NCBI GenBank assembly: GCA_021613335.1
Contig: JAJTWR010000021.1
Coordinates: forward strand, 3,584,501 to 3,648,500
From: Whitmania pigra
Taxonomy: Eukaryota > Annelida > Clitellata > Hirudinida > Haemopidae
Direction of reading: 5' to 3'
DNA length: 64,000 bases
The position numbers and the translations under genes are program-made. Position 1 is the stretch's first letter. Every line of letters begins with the position of its first letter. Positions 1 to 24,822 of the stretch are shown here, piece by piece. The notes under the pieces were generated by a model. That model had not been told where the DNA came from, did no database searches, and was given only the letters and a program-made list of their open reading frames with translations.

Positions 1-44
1 ACATCCACGGACCACACTCTCTTTTGCCCCTCTCTCACACCCAG

Positions 45-119
45 TCTCTCGTCGGGTTGAAGGTCATCACCTTGACCCCATTCTTCGAGGTCAACGGACA
101 ATCTGTGAAACTTAAATGA
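45..119 (+). CDS. possible 3'-terminal exon of an upstream gene
   Basis: A strong pyrimidine-rich acceptor ending at 44 is followed by an open frame of 24 codons ending in TGA at 117-119. The peptide starts SLVGLKVITLTP and ends GQSVKLK. No upstream exon lies in the window and I do not recognise the family. It could be a chance open frame; the main support is the quality of the acceptor and the lack of simple repeats in the exon. Confidence 0.3.
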   Translation, partial: SLVGLKVITLTPFFEVNGQSVKLK

Positions 120-508
120 ACTACGAAGATGAGGCTAGCACTCTCAGCTGAGATCGCCCCAGCATGCATCTTGTATGACCGATGTAGGTCGGTGACCTAC
201 TTTGGTGCTCTTTGATTCGCCGACGACGTTTGGTCGATTTCTAAAAATACAGCTTGGAGGTGCCCCCTAAAATGGACCGCGCAACTATTATCAATGACCT
301 CACTTCTGTCAGATTTACAAGCTTTAAATGTTTGCATATAATTAACCAATCATTAATTATAATATTGTTATTATATTATCGCTTATTATTTTATTGATGC
401 ATTATTGTTGTTTTTTTTTTTTGATTCCATAAAATTCTGGACGCAACCTCGCGAAGCGAGGACGTCACTGGTAATGTAAACAAAGAGATAAACAAAATTC
501 ATTGACAG
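120..508. other. AT-rich intergenic or intronic stretch
   Basis: No coding exon was found here. The stretch becomes AT-rich after about 300 and has a run of T at 409-422. The start codon of the downstream ABCG gene may lie here: the first exon that I can see (509-634) begins in phase 1, so at least one more 5' coding piece is needed. Confidence 0.4.
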
Positions 509-11294
<10,786 letters not shown>

Positions 11295-12046
11295 TCAAGA
11301 AATAGCTTCTAGGAAATGCTTGGATGCCTTTTTTATAATTATCGCTTGTAATTATTTATTCTTTATGTGTCATAGTTTATTTTTTGCGCGGTAAGTTTAT
11401 TTGCGATTTACTACTGACAATTACGCAACATTTTCTTCTGGATCTTGGTGCATCCTTTCTTGAAACGAAGATTTTTTTATATTTAATTTAGAGAAATCTT
11501 TTGCTCGTATATTAATTTGTAAAAAAAAATAAATATTTTATAAACGCAACAATTTCTCTAACTTCGTATCACGGCATCGACGATTAATGAAATGGCGCAT
11601 TTGGTGGCGTCGTGTGAATCGTCTGCTAATAAATGGCTGTTTTTGTGGAATGAAAATGAAGCGCATTTCCAGTGAATGACGAAACTTGGAGTGATGCGGC
11701 AGGTCTTATAAAAGCTCCAGGAGAAAGTGCACTTGATCTGTGTACTTCGCATCAGACAAAGAAAGTTTTGGAGTTTCGCCTGCTTAAACAACTTTCGTTG
11801 TAGTTCGTAAAGTCGAGAAATAACTTGGTTCGAGTTTTAAAACATTGCTTTAACTTTCTAGAGGTTGGTGGAGAATGAAATGTGTTACGTTGTGTTTTGT
11901 AGTTAGATTGTGCTCTGTTTTATCCTAAACGTTGATATCGCATTTGACTTTCGAGTTACGACTCAAGATGTAGATTATGTTAACAATGACATTTTAGTTT
12001 ATAATTCAAAGAATAACTCATTGAATTTATCAACTGTGCTAATCAG
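11295..12046. other. intergenic region between the ABCG2-like and LRRC14-like genes
   Basis: Follows the ABCG stop codon. It should hold the ABCG 3' end and the first exon(s) of the next gene, because exon 12047-12319 starts in phase 1. Short AAATAAA-type sequences occur near 11530. I found no defensible exon. Confidence 0.4.
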
Positions 12047-15000
12047 GATTGAGCTTAACCGGCAAAATTGATCCAAGCGGTGTTACGGTATCTTTCCATC
12101 ATCAACACCACGTCTACGTAAACCAGAGGCCCCATCTCGTCATTACCACATCTCAGCATCATCATCATCTCCTGGTAACTGCACTACGAGACATATTCTC
12201 ATCCACCATTGATCATTTCATCAACATGGGGATGACCTCACCACTGGAAGAGGTTGACTATGACAGAAAAGATTTCAACCTTGACCCCGGTGCAAACAGA
12301 CATCCACCCTTCATTACAGGTCACGACCTAATCCAGTTTTAAGTTCGCAATGCTTTCGTTTGCGAAGTTTGGCAATAATTTCACTTATCTTGTTTCTTTA
12401 TCATGTCGATAGATCTGTGATTAAACTATCTTTGTCTCTACAAATAATTTTTAACTGATAAATTTGAAACATTCGAGCAACATCAGTGAAGGCCGAGCAT
12501 GTTAAGACTAGATGTGTCTTAGTTGTTGAGGCTGATTGCTGACAGGAACACATCATTGTTTTTTTATCTCTTAGTGAACGCAGCTTTTGTGAATGTTTGC
12601 ATGGATTTACGCTGTGCAGAGGCCTCGCATCCTCCATCGTGTCCAACTATTCAAACTTGTTTTTATTCATTTTTGGGAAATTATTCTCCAATTAAACCTT
12701 GATTATACTGCAGATAAACAGGTGGAATACAAGTTGGTGGAGGCTGAGAACGGTGAACTCATGTGTGCCAGGGACCCTAGCACGGGTGAACCCATCAAGT
12801 CACCAAGGTGTGTGGTCAAGATTTTCTGAGGGTCGTGTTATAGGGGTGAGATTGCTGGGGAATGTTTTAGAGTTTGTTCAAAAAATGTAAGAATCCATTC
12901 AGCATTTGAGTGCAGCTTTCTATCAGGCTTTGTTTATCTCTTGAATGGGTGGTTGGATGTGAGGATGTTAATTTCTCATTAGTTGTCTGCCGCTTAATAG
13001 CATTATGGGCTGATTACAAACTGATATGTCATGTTGATGTGCAAGGATGTTTTTGGTTAATTTATCCAGTGCTATTCTTAGAAGTATTTCCAGGAAAAAT
13101 GATCATCTAAATAATAAAAAATACTTTTGCGAATCGACACTCCAGAAAACTCCAGCAGATGTGCGTCAACTATCTGGTCTGTGACAACTGCCACTCTCCC
13201 AATCCCCTCTTGTCCCTGCTCGACGAGAACCCCCTCCCATTGACCATCTACCCGCACCTCCTCACCGAAGCCATTCTCTTCAGGGAACCTCGGTCCATAG
13301 AATGCGTCGTTTCCATTTGGCCCTCCAGGACTCTCAGAGTCTCTGACTATGTTCCCTTGGAAGACACCGTGACGGACGACTATCTGACCAACCCCATAGA
13401 AGGCCACGACGACCTCACCCTGGCCGACTGCCTCGTTCTGGGGATGTTGAAACTCAAGCCCTGCTCCTTGCTGAGGAGGATGGACTTTTCTGGTTTCAAT
13501 AAAGGTGGTAAGGAGTAATCGTCCCACTAAGATCGTCGAACGCACAAAGTCATAGTCTCAAAAGATGTTTTAGTTTTAGGTGTTGAGTTTGGTTTTTCTT
13601 TTAATGATTTTGTAAACGACGATCTCTCAGATCGAAGGCTTTGCAAGGAGTTGAGCAGGCTGCCGATACTCTGGATGAAGCCGTCGGACAGAATAGCCGA
13701 GAATCTCCATCTCCAGATGTCGGAGACGATAGGCTAGAACTTGTTTCCGTCCCGTTCGCTCGTTCGATCGGTCACGACAATAGATGACTTTTCCTTTGCA
13801 GATATAGGCAGACCAAAAGTTGAGTGCTTCCTAAACAGGATCAGGGCCGTCTATTCGAACATCGACCCTGAATTTGAACACGGAAGTGACATAGGTCGGT
13901 TTGACTATTCTGACTATATATATACATTTGACTATGGCATAAAATAGTACAGGCAGTCCTTTGATCTGAGGATCATTAGCCATGAAAAAATCCAAAATGC
14001 TTAAGACTGTGTATCAGTTTATTTCGTGTCGGGCGGTGGATTGCAATATTTTTGTGTTAATCAATCGACTTCTCGATTCCGACCTCAGGACCGATCACGA
14101 TCCTCATGGACATGCACATCAACATCGACGACGTGCCCATCGGCCTGAGTCTCCAAGCGGACAATCCATTCAAATTCAGCAGTCGAAGGGTGTGGATCAA
14201 ACCTCTCCATGATGTCTATTTCCCCATCAATCAGCTGAGCACTGTCCTCAATGCCAAGGTCAGTCAGTAATTGAATATTCAAGAGCCGCCCATATGATTA
14301 GCCATTAGTATGTAGCAAGGAAAATGTTATTTTTATATTTCTGTTTCATTGATTCTCCCTTCTGATGCACCTTTGTAAGGCGATAACGCACCTGGAGTAC
14401 GAAGACGTGGACTTGCCGGAAGATCCCGCACGGCAGCTCTACCTTTTGGAGGCCCTCCGGTCCCTGACCAACCTCGTGGCGCTGAGTCTCCCAGACTGCC
14501 TCAATTCGTCCATCGACGTCTCGGCCATCTGCAGTTTGAGCAGACAGCTCCAACATCTGAAACACCTCAGGAGGATCAACCTCAGTTACTGCAATCTTAG
14601 AGGTATTAAGTTGTTGTAATTGTATTCATTGCGTTGTTGTAACTATGTTGATTACATTCTGTTATTTTGTTATAATAGTCTTGAATTTGTGGCTGTAGTA
14701 TTTTACCATTATTGATCGCTTTTAATTGAATGAGTAACTCTACCTTGACAGACAACCTAAGGATTGTGCTCTCCGGTCTTCAGAACCACATGGAATACCT
14801 CAACCTCAAGGACTGCCGGCTAAACGAGGTCGATCTCTTTTCTCTCCTCGCATGGCCCGGTCTCCCCCATCTCAGGGAACTCAATCTGAGTTGTAACAAC
14901 CTCCAGAATCATGAAGAGGTCTGGAAATTCTGATCATTAAATTTGTCTTTAGAATTTATTTTTGAAATTTATCCTTTGAATTTATTTTTTAAATTTGCCT

Positions 15001-15637
15001 TTCAAACTTGTCTTTACATTTTTGTCGACCAGTGATGAACCAGGAAAGTTGTTTGAGTGCAGAATAAATGTTTTTTAATTAATTTATTAATAAGTAATTT
15101 ATTAATTAAGAATTAATTGACTTTATTCGATTGAATTTGAACTGAGAACATTTAAAGTAATTTTGATGAATAGAACATATTATATAATATAAATTGTGAG
15201 TCATTGTGGTTAGAGACAATTCTGCCTTTATCAGATTGTGACGGCTTTGGTGACGAAGATGTCGAACGTCACCTGCTTCTCTGCCTCGTTCTGCTCCCTC
15301 GGCATCAATTCCCAGGTAACCCGCTCAAACATTCGCTCGGAACGTTTAACCTGACTCCATTCCAATCCAGGTATCCATTCTCCGGCACTGCATGGACAAG
15401 TACAAGCTGAAACTCGTCTGCCTCCAGGGCTACATTCCCCCTTCCCGTTCCGACCTCATTCGTCTGCTCGAAGAGTGCTGCAACATGCATCAACTGCAGA
15501 GGGCGGTGCTTTTCCCCGAGGTCTACGCCTTCCCGGGGGACGTGGAGCAGGAGAGGAGGATCAACAAACTCATGACCTTGAACTTCAGCTACAGGCTTCT
15601 TGAACTTAATGGCAGGGCTGACCTGAAGCTGGAATGA
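12047..15637 (+). CDS. LRRC14/PRAME-family leucine-rich repeat protein (multi-exon, 5' incomplete)
   Basis: Ten exons with consistent phases: 12047-12319, 12714-12807, 13146-13504, 13631-13732, 13802-13894, 14089-14258, 14380-14602, 14752-14918, 15235-15315, 15371-15637 (TGA). They encode at least 608 residues. The part from exon 13146 resembles LRRC14/PRAME proteins: an N-terminal helical module (IYPHLLTEAILF ... VVSIWP matches the LPRELFPLLF ... LVHTWP segment of LRRC14), then leucine-rich repeats (MEYLNLKDCRLNEVDL, LPHLRELNLSCNNL) and a C-terminal segment with the expected tail. PRAME/LRRC14 proteins act as Cullin-2 substrate receptors or signalling regulators; that role is family knowledge, not seen here. 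The 12047 exon is His-rich (HHQHH, QHHHH) and not part of the usual family. The 13732 junction uses a GC donor because GT is absent before an in-frame TAG. Confidence 0.75.
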
Positions 15638-17555
15638 CACAACTGGATTGATGGCTGACCATCATGACTGATCGAAGAGTTGATTGATTGATTTTTGATT
15701 GACGAAGCGTCGTTTAATTGATGCGACAACCCGTAGCAGATTCCTCAATTGTAAATTGTCTGTATCCTCAACTAGGTCAGATTCGCTAAACACGGCTACA
15801 CGTCGTCACAACTTACTCCCCTCCGGTGATCTCATTGTTATGTAAATGTACTTCATTTAAGTAGCACAATTTGCATGGCTTCAGAGCATCTGAAGTGCCT
15901 ATAAGAAGGAATGCTCTAAAATTATTTCCGCTCGCTTGTCTCCGGGCGTTAGTTTTGAACGAAAAGTACGTGGATCTCCAGGTTAGGGTCCCTAGGGTTC
16001 GACAAAAAAGCAGATGCATTGGCCAGGTGTGTGGCGCCCATAAAAAAAACCTGTTGCAACGTTTCAGAACCTTCGATAATCATAAAGCCCCATCGGCCAC
16101 GGCTAGGATTACGAGGCAAACGACCGAGAGTAACGAGCGGGAAAGTTGGGCGACTTTTTAGTTTTTTTCTTCAAAATAAACTTTTAAAAACATGGGATAC
16201 GGTGATGAATAGATTCAAAGTTCAATATGGGGTGGCTGGGGGACTATGCTGACTGAGGCGATGTTCGCTCGGAACTGATATCATGGGGTTTTTGTTTTTG
16301 CTTGGTGATGACGATGATGACAATGATGGTTATTACCACAATGGCGAGGCCTCGATGATGACGTAGTTACTCAATATGACAGTAAAGACCAAATAAGTGG
16401 CGATCAATGAAGACTAATCATATCGAATAAATAGAATAAGAATTCCGTGGCAAGCATGTCTCGACGACTACTGAAACTGAAAGCGCCACAACCGACTGAT
16501 TTTATACTGCTCCTCTAAGCAACAATAACAACGGCGACAAGAGCGACGGTAGTAGCAGCAGCGACGGCGACAAAAAAAATCACAAGATGACAAGATCACA
16601 AGAACTTCATTCCCTCTCCTCAATTTCATCACGATCTCTCCAAGCTTAATAAAAGAAAGGGCTACAACAATTATTTACAACCGACAAGATTATTAAATTA
16701 TTACTAGATTGGATGTGAGCGGTAATGACGCGGAAAAATGTGATGAAAACTCCATTCATAATTCATAACTCACCACAATTCATAACTCATAACTCACTCT
16801 CCATTCTCTCGTTCATACCAGTTCATCATGAACATGCATGCAACACTCTGTTCTGTACATTCATTCATTCATTCATTCAAGCATGCAGAAAACTGACCGC
16901 CGAGTTCGCGATGGTGACATTAATTCACTCACTCACTCATTCAATCAATCAATCATTAATTCATTTAATCAATCAATCGTTAATTCATTCAATCAATCAA
17001 TCATTCACTCAACACTTGACAGATCCTTCAAAAGGAAAATCGTAAAAAACAGAAGCGAGCAGAAGAAGTTGACCTTCTGAAAACACCTCTAAAATGACAA
17101 AACAAAGACGCAGATACAAAATAGTAAATGCAGAACAACTGAAAGGTACAGCAGTGAACTGTACGAGAAGCTATCGGTACTGTAAGACTCGAAGTCCGAG
17201 CGACGGACGATCGTCGACTTCACGGACTTCTGCCGTCGCCGTCAGTCAGAAAAATAGATTTCTAAGGTAGAACTGACGATTGATCTCCTGCTAGCTTCTC
17301 TCTCTTTCTATCTCTATCTCTCTCGCTCTCTTTCTTTCTCTCTCATTCACACACTCTCCCCGTGTCCTCTAAGTTGTTGTTTTTTTGTAGCAAGCAGTGG
17401 AACAGTGACGCGGTTAAGTGAAGTGGAATAAAAAGTACGACTTGAAGCCTTAATAGAATAATCCAATGATTATTTACACGCACACGCACACACACACCAC
17501 GCACGCAATCGCACACACGCCAGTCCGTCTAAGACCGATCCACGACTGCTCGACG
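15638..17555. other. intergenic region between convergent genes
   Basis: Contains the 3' ends of the LRRC14-like gene (+) and of TMEM132 (-). Simple ATTC/AATC repeats occur at 16855-17010, a pyrimidine (TCTC)n tract at 17296-17345 and a CA-rich stretch at 17476-17520. No coding exon was identified. Confidence 0.6.
17296..17345. repeat. (TC)n-rich tract
   Basis: Imperfect TCTC/TTTC run downstream of the TMEM132 stop codon. Confidence 0.85.
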
Positions 17556-20500
17556 TCATGCATTTGACTCCTTGAGGTCATTAAAGTACTTCATCAGTTG
17601 CTCGTACGACATGCCCAGCTTCTCGTCCTTCCAGATGACGGCGTCTGAAGCTTCTGACGCCGCGGTGGTAGCGTCGACGAGGCTCGTCTGCTGCTTGTGG
17701 AGCTTGAGCTTCTCCAGTTGAACGTCTGATGGTATGCAGCGGAATGACTCCGTCATCTCCACGTCAGAGTCAACCTGGTGAAATGCAGGCGTGGAAATGA
17801 GGACTCACCTTACCAGGATCATCATCATCACCATCATCATCATCGTCATCATCATCAATATTACCTACTACAACGAATCTCTGGCATCCATCAACATCCT
17901 GGCCATCGTTACAGTATCATTACTGTACTATGACTATCATCATAATCATCCCAATTATCATAGGATCATTACAATCATCATCACCATCACCATCATCATC
18001 ATGACCAACCTGGATCTGCTCCGAAAGAGAGACGTGTTCCCTGGAGTTCTTTCCGGAGTGGAGCTGCTTGCAGCTTCCACCACCGCCGCCGCACTTCAGA
18101 CTGTGGTGGTCGTGCGGCAGAGTGTTGCCGTTGTCGTCCGGGGGCATGGCCGGCCCGCCTATTCTGACGCTGCACTCGGAGCCCTTGTAGAGCCCTACGC
18201 CCTTACCCCCTGCGGACGAGGAGAGGCACGAGACCTCGCTACTGAAGTCCGTGGCGCTACTGAGCCGACACTCGCCGTTGCTGCTGCTGGCCTTGGAGGC
18301 TCTGCTGAACTCGTCCGGCGACATGAGCGCACGCGTGCACTTCGTGTTGACGGCGTTCCTCTCCAGCGTCTTCTTGTCGATCCAAATCCAGTCCTGCACC
18401 TGTTCAAGGAGTGAGTGAAGCTTTTTGAATTACGAACGTAATGTCAGCTTTTCCAATTCAAAGGGGGCAAACTCTCGTCGTTTCCCCTCCCCACCCCATC
18501 CAAATGACGTCACATGGTAAACATGTTTGAAATTCCAGGGCTGTTTTAAGCATTTAAGCGACTTGAATTTATTTTATAAGAGCGACGCACAATACCACAA
18601 AAACATCACAAAAACACCACAAAATTGAGAAGTGAAATGAGCAGTCTTGCAACAAACTCGTCGTCACCGCTGAACGAGCAATTTGTCTTTAAATACACCT
18701 ACCACAATCATTACCATCATCATCACCAACACCCTCATCCTCACCATCCTCATCATCATCATCCTCATCATCATCATCATCATCATCATCTTACCTCCTT
18801 TATGGTGGCACTCTTTCCAACGAAGATGTTGGTCATCTTGTTCTTCTTGCTGTTGTCATTGGCAACGTAGAAGAAGCAGTTGACGACGAAGATGGCCAGT
18901 GCCAGTCCGAAGATGCCGAGGAGTACGTACATGGTCACGTGGATGACCGTGGAGGAGGAGTAAGAGAGGCCCAGCTGGGAGGGCAGTGGCTCCAGATGGA
19001 CGTCCCTATGCGATTCCCCATCGCTACTGTTTAAGTGATGATAAATATAATCAAATACTATTATTAATAGTTATTATTAATAATTATTATTATTATTATT
19101 ATAAAATAATTATCGTAATAAAAATAATGTAACAATGAAAATAATAAAAATAGTACATCAATTACAACATTACCTCTTCGTCCTCTGGGTGGGCTTGCCT
19201 GTTTCTGCATCGACCTTCGAGAACTTGACACTTTTCAGTTTGTTTTTTTCGAATTTGCTGTTCTGAAGTTGCAAACGTTGAGTAATTATCGTTAATTGGA
19301 CAACAATTATAAACGTTGCTACAATTATTGTAACGGTAATTACCGATAATTACAAGCGTGTTACAATAATTACAATTATATAATTATTAATAATTATTAT
19401 TATTATTATAACTATAGTAGTACTAATATTAATAATAATGATATTATTATTATTGTTATTATTATTATTATTATCATAACTATAGTAATACTAATATTAA
19501 TATTAATAATAATAATAATAATAATAATAGCATAACAATGTTAATGGTTATCATCATCATCAATATAACAGTAATTACGAATGATTACGACATTATTACA
19601 ATAACGATGCTCATCATCACCATCATCATCACCATCATCATTATCATCATCATCATCACCATCACATACCTTCTTGACCGTCTCAACATCCAGTTCGATG
19701 ATATCCTTCGAGGGATACCCAAAAAAGTGTCCGGCATCGTTCTGCGTGAGTAGGTCGTCATGGGGTATGCTCACATCCACGTGCACGTGGCCTGTCGCCA
19801 GGGGGCGCGGCCTGGGTGTCGGGCAGAACCTGCTGGGTCCGAGGGCCAAAGAAACGAGATCCCCCGATCCCGAGCCCCTGGCCACTATTTTGGGGAATTC
19901 CATGTCGGACTTTGCCACTTCGATGACGCTGTTATCGAGTGATTCGACTGATATGACGTAATCATCAGGGTGGATGAGCTTCAGCGGGAGAACGGTATCG
20001 TCATCAAAACCGACCACAATTTCCAGCGGAGATTCCTGGGAGAATAACAAAAAAAGAAAACTCATCTCCTTCCTTCACTCATTCCTTCATCTCTTTCTTT
20101 CATTCCTTCATTCTTTCGTTCGTTCATTCAGCGAGCTAAAAATAACCCTGAGAATGTTTTTAGACACCGGGCCCTAAAATTAGTCAGGCTGTTTTGAAGT
20201 TAAGTTAAGTAAACAAACATTTGCAACATCTGCAAACAATCTGCCATTCGTTCGTTCGTGTTGAATTCCACTCTTCACAAGTACCTGACCAAACCTTCCA
20301 CGGCCAAACACAGAATCAACAACAACTATGCAAATGACAACATCGATGATCGTCGTGGTGATGATGATGATGGTGGTGGTGGTGATGATGATGGTAGTGA
20401 TGATGATTATGATGATGATGGTGATGATGATGGTGACGACAACATTCCAATGTTTGACAACCTGATATTTCCTGGCCATCGTCGTCACTCTGAGCAGCTT

Positions 20501-23320
20501 GACAACTTTCGCACCAGGAAAGTCGTGACTCGATGCCACCTCGAGTCTGAGGTCAGACGTGGCGTGACCTTTCACGTGATCCAGTGTGACCTTATCCATG
20601 GAGACCCGGATGTCGCGACTGCCAATCACGTTGCCCAAATGGGACTCGACCTATTTAAAATATGACCTAATTACGTGGAAAGCAGCCTCTTAATGAGCTC
20701 GTTATGAATGATGGAGAGCCTTACCAGTCCGGGAGAAGATTAAAATAAGCGTGACCTATATTCAATTAATAAAAACAAATAAAAGAGACAAAGAGGACAG
20801 AGACTAGAAGAATCATCATCATCATCATCTCACCTGGATTTCAGTCTTTCCAGGCTTGACACCGTCTGCCACGATGATTCCATCCTTCCTGCTGACATCC
20901 ACATTGACGATGCTCTCGTCAGCCGAGTGTAACGAGTTCTTGAGCAGGTGCGTGACTTTGAAGGTGGCTTTCCTGTGGAGGAGGTAGACCACCTGCCCCG
21001 ATCCATCCGCCGTCTTTTCCGGGCCGGCACCCCCCTCGTTCCTGGAAGGGGAATGGGGCCTTGTCCGTTCCGTCCTCGAATTGGTCAACTCCGAAGTTCT
21101 GTTCCTCAGGTCCAGCATGGCATTGGTCTCCGGTGAATCGTGGAGAGAGCTCAAAGTGACTGCGGTTGTCATGGCGACCTTCGCATGGGTCGGAGTAGGA
21201 GGGGCTGTCGGTTCGTGGGCCACGAGTCTGGCGTAGAGGTCGACCGTGGAGGACTGGAACCTCGCCTGGCAGGATAGGGGTGTCCTAGGAGAAGTCCCTG
21301 TCCGAGTGGAATCCTTCTTGCTGTCGATAGATGGAAAGGAGGAGTAGGTATGGAGGAGTAAATAATGAAAACGAACTCAAACGTAATGTTTCTTCATGCA
21401 TCCAGAGAGATTAAAACGTTCGCGACACGACAGGACGTGTTTAACAGGCGGGAACGAGTAAACGCGCACGTGACACTGCACACGCCACGCTTAAAACGCA
21501 AACATACGCAGACAGATACACACACACAGACTGGGAGGAAGATCCGACGATTCAACCCACAAATGACTATTGTGTCAACTCCATGAAACGCTTGACGCTA
21601 AATCGATACAATTGGTCGAAAATGTGACAGCTTAGATTAAGTACCACACGAGGGACAAACTCTCGGACTAGATTCTATTCTCATCAACAACGACTCTCAT
21701 CGTTGAATGAAGAACTCATCTTTCACAACTCTCGCCACACGTGCACACAAACGCTCAAAAAAACACACACATTCGTTTATAATTAAATACCAACCTGAAA
21801 CTGCCAGGATCAAATAGCGGTACTTTCCATCCTGCCATGAGGCTCAGCTTATTGTCAGACAATTCCACCTGCACTGGCGTCTCCAGCATCCAAACTTTGA
21901 GGGGCACAGCGATCTCGTGACCCCCGTACTTGATCCTTATGGACACCCTAGTCGAGCCCCTCGTTTCTGTGCCCCTGGTGAAGTAGGCCCCACAAATCTC
22001 GGATACCTGATGATGATGATTATGATGACGATAATGGCAGTCTGGAAATTTGTATTCGCCATGATGATGATGATGATTCTAAATCACCTCCGTTAGGCAA
22101 CGCTTTTAATTAAATAAATAAATAAATAAATATGATGACGATGATGGCAATGTTAAAGGTGACGGTGATGATAGTCGGTTACAATTGAGCGACTTTTATC
22201 TTTATCGCTTCCTTACACGCTTCATCATCGGACCCCTTTTTAGGCTCACAATTACCTGGAAATCTCTCGAGAAAGGAGATGGAGGAGGGTGAAAATGAGT
22301 GGAATGTGGGTAAAATATTGGTGGAATGTGGGTAAAATATTGGTGGAATGTGGGTAAAATATTGGTGGAATGTGGGTAAAATATTGGTGGAATGTGGGTA
22401 AAATATTGGTGGAATGTGGGTAAAATATTGGTGGAATGTGGGTGGAATATGAGTGGAATGTGGATGGGAAGCCACGCAAGAGGACTACTATTTCCGCATG
22501 GCGGTTGCAATCTTGTTTACTGGATAAATCTTATTGGGTTGACGAACCCACCCGCATGCTCCGAATCACGTAGATCATGGAATTCAAGGATAGCCATTCC
22601 GAAGACAGACGTGATCGATCCCAGGCAGAGCGAACAGCATAACGAAGACACACGAACACCAGGACTCGGGATCACGCACAAGACCACACGCACACAAACA
22701 CAAAGACCGTCGTCAACCTTGAACCAAACCGCAGTTTATAAAAGACGGATTGAGGTGAACGAGAGACGAGCGAAGAACGACGGAAGAAGAGGAAGAAAAG
22801 AAGAAAAAGAGAGTGAGACATGAAAAGGGCCTGCTATGGAGACGAGAATCAATATTGAAGCAACAGTACCCGAGTCAAAGTCCCCTGTAGTCGTCCATTA
22901 GTCAACGCTTCATTCTCGCGCAGAAAAAAGTAGTCACGCGCACGTGTGCAAGAACAGGAAAACACACGGATGCAAAATTATTAACTATTATTTATTACTA
23001 TTGTTATTACGGTCGATTCAATAAGTTCAACATAGTCACACACATAATCACAGTCTCACGCACACAGAAAGACACATACAATCACGGATCATGGTAGACA
23101 TCTTGAGCGTCAATCAGGAAGCATTCAGCGCCAACAGCGCAACCCCTTAGCGTAGCTTGGCGGTATTAGCGCACGTGCACAGCGCCGTCTCGGGGTTAAA
23201 AATAGCGCCAGGAAGGAAATCCCAGCTATGAACATTGTTGTCATTAAATTTTAATTTCAAAAAATTGTAAATTAATCATCCAATTATATTTTTATTATTG
23301 TTGTTATTACTGCCATTGCA

Positions 23321-23356
<36 letters not shown>

Positions 23357-24726
23357 TTGCTTTAATTACATTAAAAAATAATATTTTATATTGGTACATT
23401 CATGTCTTTATCGAATTAAATCTAAAAATTATTAAATCCATTTTCAAATCAATTAACTTTTACATTGAAGAAATGTTTCAAAACAATCTTGAAAAATGTT
23501 CCATCCTTTATAAATTCCTCCATCCACCCTCTCCCCCACACCCCCCCCCCCCATCCTCCTCTACCACCTTCACCTACCCCCTCTTTTCCGTTTGTTTGCG
23601 AACAATTTTCGAATAATTTCCACCGGATTACCATCCACTTAATCCCGTTGTCGCTTCGTCGTGAAATTTTGAAAAAAAATTTTTTATTATTTGATTGTAT
23701 TTACTTTCGTTAATTTTAATATAATCACTTTGTTTCATTTATTTTTAATATTTGTAATTAGATAAATATTTCATTTACTTCTAAAAATTTCATTTTTGAT
23801 TTTCTACTGACAATTTCTCCAGTCTCATAATCAAACCAAACTCCTCATCTCCAAAAGTAACTAAATATCATTATCACTACCCCCATCACAATCATCATAA
23901 CGGTCAACATCAGCACTTTCATTGTTATGCATTTTGCATTTCTCAACTAAAAACTCCCCGGTGCAAGTGTCACTGGAATGGAGTGAAACGAAGCAGACAG
24001 GTTTTTGGCGGGAAGTGACAAGGTCTCGACGAGGTCTTGATAAAAATGAGCAATCCAATAACCTAGCAAAGATGATGATGATGACGATGACGACGATGAC
24101 GACGATGATGATGATGATGATGATGATGATGACGACGATGATGATGATGATGATGATGATGACGATGACGACGATGATGATTATGATGATTATGATGATG
24201 ATGCAGAAGATGACGACGATCACGGCGATAATGGTGACAAACTGAGAAGCATTAAGTCGACGTCAAAAATAGATGACGGCGAAGATGGTGGTTGTCATGG
24301 AGACGGAGCTCGTGGATAAAATAATTAGGACGGAAAGAGGTAAGATTAAGGAGAAGACGACGACGGCGTTGATGATGGTGATGACGGCGACAACGATGAT
24401 GATGATGACGACGATAACGATGATGATGATGATGATGATGATGATGACGACGATCATAATAATGAGGAGAAGCAGTGGACTTTTAGACATACCTGGAGCA
24501 CGGCCTCATCTGAAGAGAAACACGTGGATCTCTCGGTGACGTCACTGACCTTGTCAGCAGAAACTGCGAAGATGGTCAGACTGAAGGACTGTGGCTGACC
24601 GGTTATTGGGGAGATGTTGATCAACTCTTTATTCTGCAGGATGATGATGACGATGACGGCGGTGGTGGTGGTGGTGGCATTATTATTATCATTATTATTA
24701 TTATTATTGTTGTCATTGTCATTGTC

Positions 24727-24767
<41 letters not shown>

Positions 24768-24788
24768 CATAGTCGTCGTCGTCATCAC

Positions 24789-24822
<34 letters not shown>

